The notes: generated by a model from the sequence alone, not told the origin. 64,000 nucleotides of DNA from Adiantum capillus-veneris (GCA_014529385.2 CM043942.1:8932001-8996000), one strand, 5' to 3'; shown: positions 51,582 through 62,077, counted from the first letter of the stretch. A program made the numbers and translations.

Positions 51582-54366
51582 GTATACAGGTATACAGGAG
51601 TTACAAAGCAGCTACAAGCGCCAAAAACAAAGAAAAACAAAAATTATATTACAAGGGCAATGTCTTACATGATTTTGCAATTTTTATGTTTGATTGCGGA
51701 TATTGATAATATTTATGCCCTTATATACCTTGTTTTGCAACAAGAAGAGATCAAATGATGAATTTGGGTCTCTAGACGTGTAAATATCACTAAATAAGAG
51801 TGTTTTTGGAGCTAAAAAGTGGAAAAAAGTGGTAATCCAAGTCCAGAAATCACAAATAAGTGTATATTCATATACACAGGGTTACCAGCTATTTATCGTG
51901 TATGTTTGGAATTTTTTGGCTTCAATTTGCTATTTTTCTTATTTTTTATGATTTTCTTAATAAAAGTAAAAGAAAAATAAAAAAGCAGGTGAAATGAGAT
52001 CGGAAAAAAGAAAAGAATGGACGGTGATGGTCCTAATGACAAGGGCAACCCATGGTAAAAATTGGGTACAATTCTGAAAAAGTTGCGGAAAGCCCGAAAT
52101 AACAGAATTTTGGCAAAGTGGACAGATTTCTCAGAAACAGGTCAAACGGAGTCCAAATTGAGAAATTTCAAATCCTAAAGTGCATTTCACGACGAGATAG
52201 GAGCACATGTCAAATTTGGTAACATGTGATCCGGGAAGTCCGAAGTTAAGTATTTTTCACTTCACTATCAAGCTCATTTCCACTATTACCTTCTTGGAGA
52301 GAGCAAAGAGCACACAGGAGCATCCGACCTTCTACCGCCTTCTACGACTGCTACGAGAGCTCAGAGGACACCAGACATGAGAGGTAGACTCGTTGCCATA
52401 AGCTTTTGATGCTTATCGTTAACTTTTGTCGCGAAAGCTGACCAAAACCAAGAAACAAGAGCAGACGGGGAATGGGGAAGAACGCTAGGTAGGGGCACAA
52501 CCGCCTAACCAAACCTTGCAAGAACGTAGAGGTGGGTTACGCTAACATAGAAGATGGGTTTCTAACACTCAAAGCTCGAGAAAGAACGACTTGAAAAACC
52601 CTAGGTCAACAGAGCCTGCAAGAGGCAAACAGGAAAAAGTTGTCGAAACGACACAAAACTTCTCAGGAAGCTTAACAACATCGAGGGCAATGCAACCATG
52701 GAGTATCTCCGGGTTTGGATCACCAAAAGTAGGTCGGAACAACCGATTCGGCTGCGGACACACAAAGCGTCATTTTGGCATAACGGCTAAAATTGACGAC
52801 CAAATGAAATGAAACTTCACAAGCAGCTTCAAATATACATGAATGACTTATGTTTGCAAGCAAAACCCAAAAGAAAGCTGATTCACTTACCGATGGTGAA
52901 AAAGACGCTTTCGGGCAACCAAATGGAGAAAGATGGAGAACGGTGAGCCAAAGTCAAGTTCAACCAAATAGGTGGCTTCACAACATATCCAATGAGCTGG
53001 AAATGCAACTCTCGAGAAGAAAAGTTGAAGAAATTCAACTCCAAGGCAAAAAGACGACTTCGGAGACTGAAATGCCTATAAGGGGGCTTTTTAGCTAAAC
53101 TGATGACTTTTTAAGTTGAAAACTAGTTAGCAGGGCTTAGGGCACTAGCACAAAGCATTCTTTGCACAAAAAGACCAACATTTCAAGAAAAGACATCATA
53201 CGCGTATGATGTCTCACAGCATGATTTTCACATCCATTTCAACATTTGAGTGCATAGCCTCATTCCACATGTTAATCACATCCTATGAACCAAGTATCAT
53301 GAGAATTGGAGTTAGAAAACCCAAGGAAAACCAAAAAGACGCAAAGTAGGCCATAAAATTGATTTTTGGTCCTAATTTTGTCAAAATAACTCCAAACTCA
53401 ATGAAACTCTGTAGGATTGTTGATTAACACATCTATAAGCTATCTGGAACCAAAAAGCACCATTTTGACACAAAAGACATCATACGTGTATGATGTCTAT
53501 TTGCACTTACAGAGCCAAAATTGATCATTTGACATCATACATCCATTATATATATCTAATACATGTTACAAATGAAGTTTGGAACCATTTGGTCAAGTGG
53601 ATCACCCCATTAGCCCAATTGAGGGAAAATCCTTCATCCAAAGCCTATTTTAGCCCAAATCCAACATACTCAAGTCCAAACCAAGATTTGAGTAGATATA
53701 GTCCTTCACTAGTACATGGGGAGTCCACAGAACCAATCCCATGAAAAATTGATAAAAAAGACATCATACGCGTATGATATCTCCAGAGCCATTTTTAGCC
53801 CAAAATCTATCCAAACTTCATAAATCCACTGAATAAGCCTATCTAAAGCCAAATCCAAGCTTATAGAGAAATTTGGTCCAAAAATACACTAAAAGACATC
53901 ATACGCGTATGATGTCTCACTATGTGATTTTGGCACCTCAGGGCTTCAACCACCAAACAGAAGTGATCTACATGCCATTTGAAGGTGAACCACCAAGTTT
54001 TATCCAATTTGGATCATAAAATCCTATTCCCTTTCAAAATTTTGCCAAGAGCCTGAACTGGACTAAACTGGCCAAAACTTGACCAAATGGGATCCAAACT
54101 CAAATTCAAGCATATGATACTTATGTATACACTATCAGCTACAAGCACAACCAATATGAAGTCATTTTGACACAAAAGACATCATACGCGTATGATGTCT
54201 CCAGCATGATTTTGAGCCCAGTTTGCATATTTTTTCACCTACCTTGCATCCTTAGGCTCTGAATAGCTCATGTTTCAATTTTCAAGTCATTTGAATAGTT
54301 AAAAGCTTCATTTCAGCTTTCAGTACTAAAAAGACGCTAACTTTTGAAATTGGAGTTACAGGATCC
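51582..54366 (+). promoter_or_regulatory. Element D long internal spacer
   Basis: About 2.8 kb between pol and the 3' ORF with no convincing coding frame. Contains palindrome array 2 (53191-54200), a 23-base stretch (52833-52855, AATATACATGAATGACTTATG) nearly identical to the RT active-site DNA at 47793, and possible 3' splice sites: TTTCAG at 54311-54316, CTTTCAG ending 54323, and TTACAG ending 54361, six bases before the 3' ORF ATG. Confidence 0.65.
53191..54200. repeat. Palindrome array 2 (five sites and one half-site)
   Basis: Sites 53191-53214 (perfect), 53475-53498 (one change at the centre, ACGTGT), 53759-53782 (one change), 53894-53917 (perfect) and 54177-54200 (perfect). A half-site GACATCATAC lies at 53531-53540. 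Same 12-base arm as array 1 and usually preceded by AAAA. Spacing varies from about 110 to 260 bases, and the intervening DNA is not alignable. Confidence 0.92.
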
Positions 54367-55815
54367 ATGGATTCCGCCAAGTCATCAGCAACAAAGAGAA
54401 AAAGACCGACAATCAAAGATGCTCTTGCAGAAGCAGAACCCTTTGACATTCCAGCAGAAACCCTCAAGCCAACCAAAACTTGGGTGGAGGAAGCAGTACT
54501 GGAACAAGAGGGAATAAAGATCTACCAAGGGACTTTCAGAGATCCTCAAGGGCAAGCGGTGGATATACCGATGATCCCACAAGAATTGGTGGATTATAGC
54601 AGGTCAGAGAACATCAGCAGGTACCTGGAAAGGGCAGACTTGCACAGATTCTTCACCTCGAGACCATCAGGTGTAGATAAAAGAAGAGTGTATGAGTTGG
54701 CAACCTCCATTCAGAAGGATGGGAAAGCCACATTGACAGCAATAGATGGAGAGAAAGTAGAGGTACAGATCACTCCACAGCTCATTGCAGATGCATTGAA
54801 GCTGCACAACAAAGGGAGCTCTGTCAGGGAAAGAAGGGAGGCTATAGAGGTTTATGGGTCCAAGAAACAGAATGCAACTTATGGAGATATGGCAGACCAA
54901 AGAGCGGCAACCCTTTGCCGACTGTATAACCAGTTTCTCCATATTTGCAGTAAAAGACCGCAAAAGTATACGACACCACCCCATGCCATTGCAACTACCA
55001 TCACATGGGCATTGAAGAGCAATATGCCAAAGGAGGTGAATTACGCTCAACACATCCACGAGCAAGTAATTGCCATGCACAACGAGAAGCCAAAGTATAT
55101 AGGAGGAGCTGAAGTTCTGACAAGAATAGCTTATGAAGCTATTGGAGCCAGAGATCAATGGCCAAAGGTTCCCTCCCAGAATGAGTGGCTTAGAGAAGCT
55201 GATGAGGAGGAAGAACAGCCTGAAGTATCCAAGAGGGCGTCTACAAGAGCACGCAGGAAACTAGAAATAGTTTCAGAACCTGAAAAGAATGTGGATGAGC
55301 CGCTTATGAAGAAAGCAAAGAAGAAGGTTGCTCCCAAGCAAACCAAAAGTCAGAAAGCGGCAAGAATGGAAAGACTGGTGGAGCAGTTTAGAGCGGAAAG
55401 AGCTCTAAAGGGGGACTTTGAAGAAAAGTGGGTGCCATACCCCACTAAAGTCGGAACTAGCTCAGCCAGGCCACATGTTGATCAATATGATCAATATATT
55501 AGAGCTTATGAGGAGTCAGAGGCTATACTGGAGCCGCAACCTGTCGAGCCATACACTGAAGAGGAAGTACAGCTTTTAAAAGCTGAGCTGAAAAAGGACG
55601 ACAAGGGGAAGAAGAAAGTAGATGAGTCTACTGAACCTCAAGAGAAAGACGGGCAAGCAAACAAAGGGAAAGCCAAGATGACTGAGGACAATCAGCCCTC
55701 CTTTACTGATGTACCAAGCCCGAAGAAGACGAAAATCATTGTGGAAGAGACCACAGTAGAGATGGACACGGCTGGTATGGAAAAGCCGGAGGCCGGGACC
55801 AAGAAAAGGAGATAG
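54367..55815 (+). CDS. Element D 3' ORF, N-terminal part
   Basis: 482 codons from ATG 54367 (MDSAKSSATKRKRPTIKDAL), with a basic KRKRP nuclear-localisation-like motif at residues 11-15. Residues ~60-290 look globular: DLHRFFTSRPSGVDKRRVYE, VEVQITPQLIADALKL and AATLCRLYNQFLHIC. The F-x-x-...-V-x-x-x-P-x-x-I-x-x-A-L arrangement recalls the plant 'putative transposon protein' region found in Athila-type extra ORFs; this is inference. Then a basic stretch (KKAKKKVAPKQTKSQKAARM) and EEKWVPYPTKV with AILEPQP, echoing a motif in the gag frame. Stops at TAG 55813-55815; a -1 change near 55800 continues the protein. Confidence 0.82.
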   Translation: MDSAKSSATKRKRPTIKDALAEAEPFDIPAETLKPTKTWVEEAVLEQEGIKIYQGTFRDPQGQAVDIPMIPQELVDYSRSENISRYLERADLHRFFTSRPSGVDKRRVYELATSIQKDGKATLTAIDGEKVEVQITPQLIADALKLHNKGSSVRERREAIEVYGSKKQNATYGDMADQRAATLCRLYNQFLHICSKRPQKYTTPPHAIATTITWALKSNMPKEVNYAQHIHEQVIAMHNEKPKYIGGAEVLTRIAYEAIGARDQWPKVPSQNEWLREADEEEEQPEVSKRASTRARRKLEIVSEPEKNVDEPLMKKAKKKVAPKQTKSQKAARMERLVEQFRAERALKGDFEEKWVPYPTKVGTSSARPHVDQYDQYIRAYEESEAILEPQPVEPYTEEEVQLLKAELKKDDKGKKKVDESTEPQEKDGQANKGKAKMTEDNQPSFTDVPSPKKTKIIVEETTVEMDTAGMEKPEAGTKKRR

Positions 55816-56987
55816 ATCCAATTCAGCAAAAGAAAAACGATTATGAGGATCTGGTAGCGATAGGGTACACTGAAGAAGAGGCCCTTGAGGCGGTTTATGG
55901 GATCACCCTACAAAAACGAGATGATCGAAGAGAGACAGAGGAAAATACAAAGAGTACAAAAGAAAGTGATGAGAAACTGGACGAGCAGAACGTACTAGAA
56001 GAGCCGAAGCCAGTGGAGGTGGTGGCCGAAAAAGCTTTAGAGTTGACAGATGAAGATGAAAAAGACATGCACATGGTGCATGAACTGCTCAACAAGATCA
56101 AAGAAAGATCCAAGGCAAAGGAAGTGGAGATTGAGACAGACAAACAAAGGGAAGCCGAGTTGCAGAGGAAATTAGAGGATGCTATGACTGAATCTGAAAG
56201 TCATAAAGCATCACTCTATGATGCGGAAAACGAGAGAGATGGCTTGATACTCCAGCTAGCCGAGGCTTCAAGAGAAATAACAAGTGCACAGGAAGCAAGG
56301 GAGCGGATGGAAGACGACTTGGAGGCGGCTAAAGATGAGCTCATTGAGCTAAGGGAAAGAGTAGAGCTCCAAGAAAGAACAATCACTAGACTCAGGACTA
56401 CCCCTAGAGCTAGCAGAGCAAGAACCGAACAAGAGGGAGCTCTTGTACCAGCTCTGGAAGACCAGGTCCGAAGCTTACAAAGAGAGCTAAGATTAGAGCA
56501 AGTGCAAAGGTTGCACATTGCGGAGGGATCTTTGGTAGCAGAGGAGAGGCTCACTTTAGAAAATCAAACACTAAGAACGGAGAATGAGACCCTCCGCAAA
56601 CAGCTCCAAGATCTACAAGAGCAACAAAGAAGAGAGACAGAGACACCAAAAGAAGAATCGGGTGGAGCAGCCATAGAGCTACCAGAAACTGGAGAGGCAA
56701 CCACAATTGAAGATCCAGCCCCAGTTCACGAGGTGGCCTCGACTTCAGGAATCTCTGGAGAAGAAGAACAAATGCTCCATGACCAAATAGCAAAGTCAAC
56801 AGAGGAGAGTGCCAAGGCGGAAATGGAATGGGAGAGGAGACTCCTAATCTCCATTAGACTTCAGGGATTAGACACAAAAGTGCTCCATGAAGAGTGGATG
56901 CAACCCAGCCTGCCTTTCCCTTTGATGAAGTTTGAAGTGATAAAAACGAAAAAGAGAATAGAGGAGGAGCAGTATGTCGCTCTTTAG
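55800..56987 (+). CDS. Element D 3' ORF, coiled-coil part
   Basis: Open in the -1 frame from about 55790 (IDPIQQKKNDYEDLVAIGYT) to TAG 56985-56987. Residues coded by about 56030-56640 form a long heptad-rich coiled coil (LILQLAEASREITSAQEARE, LEAAKDELIELRERVELQER, LTLENQTLRTENETLRKQL). An acidic Ser/Thr-rich linker follows, then LLISIRLQGLDTKVLHEEWM. No signal peptide or membrane segment is visible, so this is not an obvious envelope protein. Confidence 0.82.
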   Translation, partial: QEKEIDPIQQKKNDYEDLVAIGYTEEEALEAVYGITLQKRDDRRETEENTKSTKESDEKLDEQNVLEEPKPVEVVAEKALELTDEDEKDMHMVHELLNKIKERSKAKEVEIETDKQREAELQRKLEDAMTESESHKASLYDAENERDGLILQLAEASREITSAQEARERMEDDLEAAKDELIELRERVELQERTITRLRTTPRASRARTEQEGALVPALEDQVRSLQRELRLEQVQRLHIAEGSLVAEERLTLENQTLRTENETLRKQLQDLQEQQRRETETPKEESGGAAIELPETGEATTIEDPAPVHEVASTSGISGEEEQMLHDQIAKSTEESAKAEMEWERRLLISIRLQGLDTKVLHEEWMQPSLPFPLMKFEVIKTKKRIEEEQYVAL

Positions 56988-57641
56988 GAAGGCGACATCA
57001 CAAAAGAGGAACAATCAAAGAAGATTGTAGATTCGCAGCCTAGATGGAGGAAAGGTTGGCTGAACAAATACCCAGCCTACCTCATCTACTTGGTGGAGGC
57101 ACCAAAGGAGATTTGGGAGAATGCAACCTTCTGCCCGGTGCCAAGAGTCAGAAGCTGGAAAGAGCATGGCAGGATTGCAGAAAAGAAGCCAAATTGGCTT
57201 AATTATCCCAGGATGCCCGGACCAAAGGCAGGAGAGAGAATAGGTAAAGCCTACATGGTGAAAACCATAACGGGCACCATCAAGCTCTTTACTGGCTCTC
57301 CTGACCTTTCGTGTCAGATGCTCAAGAAAATTTGCAGGACTCTCTTAGCTTGTATTGAAGTGTTCGCGCCAGATAAAGCCACGACCTCGAGTCTACTATC
57401 GACGGCTGACACAGTGACTGATATGATGTATGATCTTTCATTGCAGCCTTCTCCAAAAGTGTTGCACCTCCTATACCAGAGGATTATGTTTTTGCCTAGC
57501 TTCCACATGCAAACATTCGAAGAAGCTTTCTACACCGGCTTTTTCACCCACGAAAGCAAAATATTCGGCCCAACCTTGACCATCAGCAACCTACGATACG
57601 AATCACATTTGCAGATGCTCAAGACGACAGGACTTTATTGA
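56988..57641 (+). CDS. Element D 3' ORF, C-terminal globular part
   Basis: Same frame as the coiled-coil part after the TAG, so the stop is probably one point change. About 217 codons: PRWRKGWLNKYPAYLIYLVE, NWLNYPRMPGPKAGERIGKA, CQMLKKICRTLLACIEVFAP, MFLPSFHMQTFEEAFYTGFF, ending HLQMLKTTGLY. I recognise no family. It ends 50 bases before the 3' LTR, with the polypurine tract between. Confidence 0.78.
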   Translation, partial: EGDITKEEQSKKIVDSQPRWRKGWLNKYPAYLIYLVEAPKEIWENATFCPVPRVRSWKEHGRIAEKKPNWLNYPRMPGPKAGERIGKAYMVKTITGTIKLFTGSPDLSCQMLKKICRTLLACIEVFAPDKATTSSLLSTADTVTDMMYDLSLQPSPKVLHLLYQRIMFLPSFHMQTFEEAFYTGFFTHESKIFGPTLTISNLRYESHLQMLKTTGLY

Positions 57642-57678
57642 CCAAGCATAAAAGTCATGTCAGGGACGACATGAACGC

Positions 57679-57690
57679 GGAGGGAGGGAG
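57679..57690 (+). promoter_or_regulatory. Element D 3' polypurine tract
   Basis: GGAGGGAGGGAG immediately before the 3' LTR. Confidence 0.93.
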
Positions 57691-57981
57691 TGTTGAGCCA
57701 GCAGAGGATCACACCCACATTTTTACTCACACTCATCATTATTGTAACCATTGATTGTAATAAATGTCTTTCCGACATTGATTTTGAATTGAGCCATTCA
57801 TTAAGTAACGGGACTCAATTGAGTTTCCAGCTTGTAATCCCGAAGTAATTTCACTTGCCAATGTAATTAGTTAGAGATGTTCTCACCTCCAAGGCTGAGG
57901 TATATAAGCCAAAGTTTTTGTAACCTAAAAGCGGGATTCAATTTTATTAATCAAAGTGAGTTTTTGAGCGCCGTGACTGTG

Positions 57982-58033
<52 letters not shown>

Positions 58034-58657
58034 TTATCTACTTGCTACGCGAGCTACGGAGCCGCCATTGGAGAAGCGACACCGCCATTGTGTTAGCAAC
58101 GGCGAGAGCTACGCACTGATACCAAGAGTGCGCGCTATCGGCTTCTATGTGTGGTAAGTTCCTACGAGCTTCGGTGTGAGTTTTCTTCCAACTCGTGTGT
58201 CGGAATAGAGCGTGCAGCATATCTATAGAACCACAACGAGTAGAGCTACACATTGGTACCATCGGGGTCAAGTTTCGATCACCTGTATTTTTCGGCCTGT
58301 CTTCATACGCGTTTACCGCACGGAGTGATTATGGGTTGATTTTGCAGTTCAAGTCTTTAGGGTGTTGTTCTTACCTAATGTATAGACTTCCCCTTGATTT
58401 TGAGATCGATTCAATGATTCTAGATCCTGTTTCGTAAAGCATTCGTTCGTAGTACGGATTTCAGTCACTTGAGTATTCTAGAACTTAGATTTGATTTCCT
58501 TAGTAGTGATTGTCATTAGAAGGTCGAGTAGGTGATTTGACACCCACCTAGTTGTTTCCATGCGCCTGCGGGTCAAGCTTCGTCCTCGTCTGACAAATTC
58601 TGTTGTTGGTTGAGTTCTCGCTATTTAGCTTCCGCTAGCGGCGTAACCGCCTTAACA
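57691..58657 (+). repeat. Element D 3' LTR
   Basis: 967 bases, longer than the 5' LTR because of a (GA)~23 tract (57985-58031). TATA box at 57901-57907. Followed by the TTCAC target copy (58658-58662). Confidence 0.96.
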
Positions 58658-58662
58658 TTCAC

Positions 58663-60520
58663 ACTATGTATCCAAATTCACTTTTAATTTGATGGCTTGT
58701 TTTCTTAGGTGAAGAAGGGCCTTTACCCTAAGTCTTGTCAGGTTTCGACTTGTGTAACTGGGTGCTAGAAAGAAAATACGATTTTTTCCTTGCCCCTTTC
58801 CCTTGAGCCCAATTTGATTTTTGACACTTGCACTTTGCTTAGCAATCTCAAACAATGTTATACACTTTATTGTGGTCAATTTTGATTATTTGTGGTGCCT
58901 ATTAAGCTCTTGTTAATCTTCTTGCCTGCTCAAATCTCTGAGTGTGTGAGTGTCCACAAACAAGCATGCAACTTTCCAACACACACTAGCCTTCAAATAT
59001 CTAATGAACACGTGTCCAAGCAAAATTCAAAAATTGAGCTTTTAGAGCTACCTTAGGAAAAAACCGTGTTTTATCCTAGGGTTGACTTGTGGACTTATTT
59101 TTTCAACTTTTGACGTTACAAGTGTCCTTGAAATTGTCAGTGGATGCTCTATGAAAAATTTCATTGAGAATTTTGCCATAGAATCTAAGGTCAAGAAAAA
59201 AATTAGCATACAAAATCATAGTTTTTTCCAAATTTCAAATTTTCACATGTTATTGCTATCACTTTAGGTCTAATGTGTGTCACAAGAAATCAGAATTCCA
59301 ACAGAAATTGAACTCCTTGGGTGAATTTTTCTCCTTCCTCACACTAAGAACTCAAGCGCTCAAGCAAATTTTTTTCTCACTCCTTTTTGCTGATTTTCAC
59401 ACGAAACACATGCTAACACACATTTTAGCCAAAATGTGGATGAAACCTCTTGCAGAGATGCATCTACTTTACTCCTAAATTGAAAGAAAGAAACTCTCAA
59501 AACAAATTCTTACTACAAAAACTCTGAAATCTATACTTTTCTTGCGTTTTTTTTTAGCATAGTGCAAACTTCATCCTTATAACAACCCACAAAGCTATGC
59601 ACCAATTTCTAAACCTATTCTCAACACTTTACTCTATCTTTTGACTACTTTTATGGTGAGAAACTCACCACTAAAAACACAAAGATGAAGGGTGCCTCGA
59701 TCTCCACTCCTATCCTGTTCTTTTTAACTAGTCTATCTAAGATAACTCTGTGAATTTTTGTATGTGTTCACACTAGTCTAGGTACTCATTCCTTGGAAAT
59801 GGCACCAATGTTTGTGAGTCTTTTTATAGCATCTACCATGTCTCACAACGAGACAGCCCCAAGACTATAATGTCTTGTCTGAAGACAATACACTGTGGAA
59901 ATCATCTATGAACTCTTTATCCGCAGAAAACCTCATTTCTATCTCTCTGATCCACTCACACATCCATATGTAGAACCAATAGCAAATCAACTTCAATTGA
60001 CACCAAAATTGGTAGGTTAGGTTAGAAACACTTCTCGACCAACAAACCTAAAATCTACACGCTAGAAAAAACGTAATCTTCTCCAACAGAAAAATTATAG
60101 GTCCTCAAATTTGATGTTGGACACACCTAATGTGTGCTCCTATGTGTTGGAAATTTGGTGCAATTGATGGAATATGAAAATAATGTTGTCACCTGGAAGG
60201 TCCTGGGAGTCGACGCTTGTATCTGATAAAACCATTGCAATATAGATATCGACATGAAGAGCTCCTCAAAGCTAGCGTGCTGATGCTCTCGACTTGTCAA
60301 TACGATAATCGTGGGGAGTAGTGCAAAGAGATGAAATCTTGACGGCAAGAGAGTTCTCATGATGTACAGAGAAAACATTATCTGCTTATTTTTTATAATA
60401 AACAGGACAAGAAAATGATAATCTTTTACTTTTACAAGGGCTTAAAAAATCTCTCAAGCATCTCCTTCACTGGAGCGCGCATCTGTTGTTGGAATCTTCG
60501 AACACCAAGGTTCTAAAGTT
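58663..60520. other. Non-coding stretch downstream of element D
   Basis: AT-rich, no domain seen on either strand. The first part resumes the repeat field interrupted by D (compare 39165-39430). 60120-60400 resembles, weakly, 32985-33140 (GGGGAGTAGTGC versus GGGAAGTAGTGCC, followed by ATAATA/ATAAA-rich sequence), perhaps the end of another decayed LTR. Confidence 0.45.
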
Positions 60521-60700
60521 TTTTCTCTATTGCCCAATCGGTAGATTGAAGTTGAGGAAGGAAAGATTTTCAACTATGGACACTATAGACTAAAGCTATC
60601 TTAGCCCTAATTTTCTCTATTTCCCAATCGATAGATTGAAGTTGAGGAAGGGAATATTTTCAGCTATACACATTGTAGACTAAAGCTATCTTGGCCCTAA
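60521..60700. repeat. 90-base tandem duplication
   Basis: Copies 60521-60610 and 60611-60700 both start TTTTCTCTAT and contain CCAATCG-TAGATTGAAGTTGAGG-type sequence and GACTAAAGCTATCTT. About 90 percent alike by eye. Confidence 0.9.
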
Positions 60701-61556
60701 AGGACACTTAGGTGTACCTAACAAATTTGGTAGCTTCAACACTGGAGACTATAGATCATCCAAGGAATATAGTACCTAGACAAAGGTGAACTCATAAAGG
60801 CACCATTCAGTATGAACTTCCTGAATGAAAAAAAAGCACTACTATGGTGGGGATTTATGTCAGGACAAAAGGCACAATGAATCTCTCTAGAAGTAATAGT
60901 GAATTCTACACATTTTTTGGAATGTGTATAGGCCTTACAAAAAATGTGGTTGTAAGTTTCAAGATCCCAAGGCTCTGTAGAAGGCGAAGACAATTCCAGC
61001 AGGCGGGAACTATCTCTTGGAAGGCCGAACAGTGGATCAGTCACACGTAGTAAGTACTGCGGACAGTTACCACAATAACTCCTAGGAGCTATAAACAAGA
61101 CCCATTACATTGTAATTGGGGTTCTTGCTTCTTGTACTTCATAGTTCTTGGCCTAGCTGTTTATCTTTCGGCTTTAGTTTTCCAAGCATTCCCAAGTTAC
61201 GAGCCTTTCTCTTCTAGCTTCACTCTATAATCATCACTGGTGTAATCATTTGAGCCCACACTCATTACACATTGTACTGATTGTCCTTGAACCATTAATT
61301 TGAATCTGCAAATACTTTTCAGTCATTTAGTATGTCTATCATCTTGGTGTACTATTTCAATTCAATTCAATCTCAGTTCTCTATTCCAGTTTCCCTAACT
61401 GAATTGACGACCTACCAATAGCTTTAAATTCTAACACTAGAATCAGCTATCTGAAGAGATCAGCTCCAATTCCATTTTGGCGATCATAGTGGTTAGAGAT
61501 ATTTTCTCTTTGACGAGAACACTCTTATCTCCCAGTTAGAATTTTTCATTGTAGTG
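60701..61556 (+). promoter_or_regulatory. Probable LTR end and leader of gypsy element E
   Basis: A TATA-like CTATAAAC (61089-61096) and downstream sequence of LTR type are followed by ATTCCA (ending 61474), two bases, and TGGCGATCATAGTGG (61478-61492), which may be a primer site. The gag ATG comes 65 bases later. LTR start not located and the partner LTR is outside the window, so this is tentative. Confidence 0.4.
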
Positions 61557-62077
61557 ATGGAGTCCAAAACTAGCCGTGGTCGTAAACCGTCACACCGCAT
61601 TGACCCTGTTCCTAAGGAATCAGAAAGAGACTCTGATCCTAAGAAGGACCCGGTGACTCAGACTGAGGCTCAAGAGGAGCACAGTAATGCTGATGAGACC
61701 AAGGACTCTCAGCACTCCAGCCAGTCCAAGAGGAGAAGGGCTGAGCGGGAAGAACGTAAGGCCAGGAGTTCTCGAACCACACATAGGGATGTTGGGGCTA
61801 GAGGTAGCAAGGGTAGTCGTCACAGTTCTAGTAGAAGAGCCAGAGAAGAGACAAAAACTGAGACTAAAGAGGAAAGTGATTGGGATGCTGATACAGACCA
61901 CTACAGGAAGTCTTCAAGACGAAGTCAAGGTCCTAAGGTCAGAAGAGGCAAAGACAATGCTGGCCGGCATGATTATACCTCTTCATTGAAAATTCCTTTC
62001 CCAATGTTCAAAGGTGGGAAGAAAGATGATCCAGACGTTCATATCCAAGCTTTTGAACAGTATGCTGAGTTGAAGAA
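61557..62077 (+). CDS. Gypsy element E gag, 5' part, interrupted
   Basis: About 173 codons from ATG 61557 (MESKTSRGRKPSHRIDPV). The first ~130 residues are extremely charged, with SR/RS and RRR runs (SKRRRAEREERKARSSR, SRHSSSRRAREETK). Then SSLKIPFPMFKGGKKDDPDV and HIQAFEQYAELKN, the start of the retrotransposon gag fold (F-x-G...DP...F..Q). Cut at 62077 by a family A LTR. The frame is open and clean up to the cut. Confidence 0.75.

Larger units (their letters stand above)
39588..58657 (+). mobile_element. Element D: 19 kb Ty3/gypsy element with extra coding regions and palindrome arrays
   Basis: LTRs 39588-40528 and 57691-58657 with TTCAC duplicated outside (39583-39587 and 58658-58662). 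Primer site of Asp-tRNA type, polypurine tract, and coding order ORF1, gag, protease, RT, RNase H, zinc module 1, zinc module 2, integrase, second protease-like domain, W-repeat tail, long spacer, 3' ORF. LTRs differ at about 11 substitutions by eye, so insertion is recent. About eight frame lesions were seen. RT and protease place it outside the chromoviruses, nearest Tat/Athila; unlike Tat elements, no second RNase H is visible. Confidence 0.93.

Noticed and set aside
41067-54200. CRISPR-like array of short palindromic repeats
   Set aside because: Plant nuclear context, irregular 110-410 base spacing, perfect dyads without uniform spacers, and location inside an LTR retrotransposon.
54367-57641. 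Envelope glycoprotein in the 3' position of element D
   Set aside because: No signal peptide, no hydrophobic membrane segment and no furin-like site seen; the protein is polar with a coiled coil and a nuclear-signal-like motif.
57877-58437. Open frames of 77-85 codons in both D LTRs (also 39774-40323)
   Set aside because: Identical because the LTRs are identical; they overlap the TATA box, GA tract and U5 with no domain.
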